From Exiguobacterium sp. J17977 (GTDB taxonomy: Bacteria; Bacillota; Bacilli; Exiguobacteriales; Exiguobacteriaceae), in assembly GCF_018616375.1 (NCBI RefSeq), contig NZ_JAEQBB010000006.1:142504-206503 (forward strand): DNA of 64,000 nucleotides, in the 5' to 3' direction. This document shows, piece after piece, positions 62,525 to 64,000 of the stretch; the first letter of the stretch is position 1, and each line of letters starts with the position of its first letter. Under the pieces are notes generated by a model. The model saw only the letters and a list, made by a program, of their open reading frames with translations, searched no databases and was not told the origin of the DNA. The position numbers and the translations under genes were made by a program.

Positions 62525-62556
62525 CTATATAGAAGCGAATGGAGTAGTTGAATCAG

Positions 62557-63732
62557 ATGAAAATCGTCAAGTTTATATTAGGCAGTGTGATGATTGTGCT
62601 GGTGACCGCAGTCATATCGGTCTTTACAGCACTCTTTACGATGGGTAATCCGATTGCAGGAGGACGCTCGATTCTTTGGACAATTTGGTACGTGGCCGCT
62701 TTATTAATTCTTATTATGGCGCTATATGACTTCTCGTCGTTAACGAAGGGGCAACTTAAACGAGTCGGATTGATTGGAACTGTGATTGGAGTCGTGTTCT
62801 TCGGTTCAGTGAAAGGATACTACGTGTATACAGAAGGTTTGCGGATTGAAGAACGCGGTGTTGAGTTATATGACTATCAGCCGTTTAAAGAGGAATCCGA
62901 TTTAGCTGAACTTGATGCGCCATCTTCGTTTAAAATCGATTCAAATCTCCCACGCCTCGATGGTGCTACGGCACTCTATCCACTGTATGCGTCATTTGTC
63001 GAAGCGGTTTATCCTTCTGACGAATATAATCCGTATAGTACGGAGGAGAGTCCGGTCGTCTCAACGACGACGGGGGAGGCGTACGATCGGTTGATTCAAG
63101 GGAAGACGGACATTATCTTTGTCGCCGGACCATCAGATCTTCAAGTGGCCGCGGCTGAGAAGGCTGGTATGAAGTTCAACATGACACCGATTGGGCGCGA
63201 AGCGTTTGTCTTCTTTGTACATGAAGACAATCCAGTTGACTCGCTTAAATTAGACGAGATTCAGCAAGTATATGCCGGAGATATTGATAATTGGAGTGAG
63301 GTCGGAGGCGAGAATGACCCGATTCGAGCATTTCAACGTCCAGAAGGAAGCGGGAGTCAGACGGCTTTGCAGCGGATGATGGGCAATCGTAAATTAATGG
63401 ATGCACCTGTTGAAGATGTCCCGGAGGGTATGGGCGGTATTATCGAACAGACGGCCGCATACACTAATCATAAAAATGCGATCGGCTTCTCTTTCCGCTT
63501 CTATGCGACCGAGATGGTCGAAGATCATGATATTAAATTACTTCAAGTGAATGGGATTGCTCCAACGATCGAGACAATTGCTGACGGGACGTATCCGATC
63601 ACTTCTGAATTTTATGCCATCACGACAGAAGAACAATATGAAACATATAAGCCATTTTTAGATTGGATGACATCTGAAGAAGGACAGACATTGGTGGAGC
63701 GGACGGGCTATGTGCCTCTCGCGAAAGACTGA
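62557..63732 (+). CDS. PstS-like phosphate-binding domain with three-span membrane anchor
   Basis: The 391-residue protein has three N-terminal membrane spans (about residues 3-28, 38-57 and 68-88) and then a periplasmic-binding domain of PstS type: GATALYPLYASFVEAVYP, TTTGEAYDRLIQGKTDIIF, REAFVFFVHEDNPVDSL, and RPEGSGSQTALQRMM for anion binding. Standard PstS is a lipoprotein; the spans here replace the lipobox. No pstCAB genes follow; an rRNA operon does. It could sense rather than import phosphate. GGAG is 12 bases before ATG 62557. Confidence 0.82.
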   Translation: MKIVKFILGSVMIVLVTAVISVFTALFTMGNPIAGGRSILWTIWYVAALLILIMALYDFSSLTKGQLKRVGLIGTVIGVVFFGSVKGYYVYTEGLRIEERGVELYDYQPFKEESDLAELDAPSSFKIDSNLPRLDGATALYPLYASFVEAVYPSDEYNPYSTEESPVVSTTTGEAYDRLIQGKTDIIFVAGPSDLQVAAAEKAGMKFNMTPIGREAFVFFVHEDNPVDSLKLDEIQQVYAGDIDNWSEVGGENDPIRAFQRPEGSGSQTALQRMMGNRKLMDAPVEDVPEGMGGIIEQTAAYTNHKNAIGFSFRFYATEMVEDHDIKLLQVNGIAPTIETIADGTYPITSEFYAITTEEQYETYKPFLDWMTSEEGQTLVERTGYVPLAKD

Positions 63733-63735
63733 AGC

Positions 63736-63767
63736 GTTGGGCCTCATAAGGAGGCTCAACCTTTTTT
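63736..63767 (+). terminator. terminator of the PstS-like gene
   Basis: GTTGGGCCTC pairs with GAGGCTCAAC (one G-T pair) over ATAAG and six Ts follow. Confidence 0.85.
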
Positions 63768-63787
63768 ATTTTTTTGTAATATTTCTA

Positions 63788-63816
63788 TTGACGAAGTGGT
63801 AAATAGAGATTATAGT
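63788..63816 (+). promoter_or_regulatory. rRNA operon promoter P1
   Basis: TTGACG and TATAGT with a 17-base spacer, after the terminator of the previous gene. Confidence 0.7.
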
Positions 63817-63873
63817 TATAAACGTTGTCACAGCGAAAGATTATTTCAGTAAAACAATTTGTGAAAAAAGTTG

Positions 63874-63902
63874 TTGACGCGGAGATAAGCAACGTGATAA
63901 AT
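63874..63902 (+). promoter_or_regulatory. rRNA operon promoter P2
   Basis: TTGACG and GATAAA/ATAAAT with a 16 to 17-base spacer. Tandem promoters are usual before rRNA operons in bacilli. Confidence 0.6.
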
Positions 63903-64000
63903 TAATGAAGTCGCCAAGAGCGACAGACGAACTTTGAAAACTGAACGATGAGGCAAAAAAAGTTTTACCATTTTTGAATGAAGCGCAAGCTTCGTCATTT
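63903..64000 (+). ncRNA. rRNA operon leader, 16S gene beyond the window
   Basis: The sequence downstream of P2 contains GACGAACTTTGAAAACTGAAC, a leader phrase common just before 16S rRNA in Bacillales. The 16S start is not reached, so only the leader is present. Synteny ygxA-rrn in B. subtilis supports it. Confidence 0.6.

Noticed and set aside
1..64000. CRISPR array, prophage, insertion sequence or genomic island
   Set aside because: No regularly spaced repeats, transposase, integrase or phage genes were found, and gene order follows the Bacillus-type chromosome in several stretches.

Overview
The window looks like chromosomal DNA of a low-to-mid-GC Bacillales bacterium, most likely Exiguobacterium or a close relative. 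Strong AGGAGG ribosome-binding sites, Gram-positive protein families and a gene order much like Bacillus subtilis yfhF-recX-yfhH-yfhJ ... yfhP-mutY ... ntdP(ygaC)-ygaD ... gsaB-perR-ygzB-ygxA-rrn support this. The genus is inference; no database search was possible. I see no prophage, insertion sequence, CRISPR array or tRNA gene. No gap between genes exceeds about 300 bases.

Layout. 1-7.5 kb: 5' part of an ABC-F ATPase gene, plsC, small unknown genes, cvfB, the cold-shock-type RNA helicase cshA, a YkuI-like EAL protein with lost catalytic residues, and a methionine aminopeptidase. 7.5-15.7 kb: the menaquinone operon menF-menD-menH-menB-menE-menC (minus strand) with divergent menA. 15.7-27.7 kb: carbonic anhydrase, YihY/BrkB membrane protein, Nudix hydrolase, PfkB kinase, a P1B4 metal-efflux ATPase (PfeT type) with PerR/Fur-like boxes, transporters, a YfkAB radical SAM enzyme, a 23S rRNA m5U methyltransferase and cytidine deaminase under a probable CcpA site. 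27.7-35.5 kb: a two-component system, acetyltransferase, amidohydrolase, TIGR01777 epimerase, recX and lactate permease.

35.5-40.8 kb is the most interesting locus. A promoter, a 23-codon leader ORF and a strong terminator precede a heterodimeric ABC exporter like B. subtilis BmrCD, and an rtcB RNA-ligase gene follows 9 bases after the exporter. This resembles the bmrB ribosome-mediated attenuator, with RNA repair added to the regulon. 41-46 kb: yfhH, yfhJ, then a cupin regulator and potABCD for spermidine/putrescine uptake. 46-59 kb: NERD nuclease, aldehyde dehydrogenase with DUF779 partner, YceI, YfhP, MutY, NtdP, a YgaD ABC exporter, a DUF3238-like protein, a DCC oxidoreductase, and an MFS transporter divergent from an SgrR-type regulator. 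59-64 kb: gsaB, perR, ygzB, ygxA, a membrane-anchored PstS-like protein, then tandem promoters and leader of an rRNA operon whose 16S gene lies beyond the window.

A recurring theme is RNA-level control. Intrinsic terminators sit directly in front of the Shine-Dalgarno sequence of cshA, menE, ygaD and the Nudix gene, leaving no room for a separate promoter in between, and a 10-bp hairpin masks the Shine-Dalgarno sequence of the yihY/BrkB gene.
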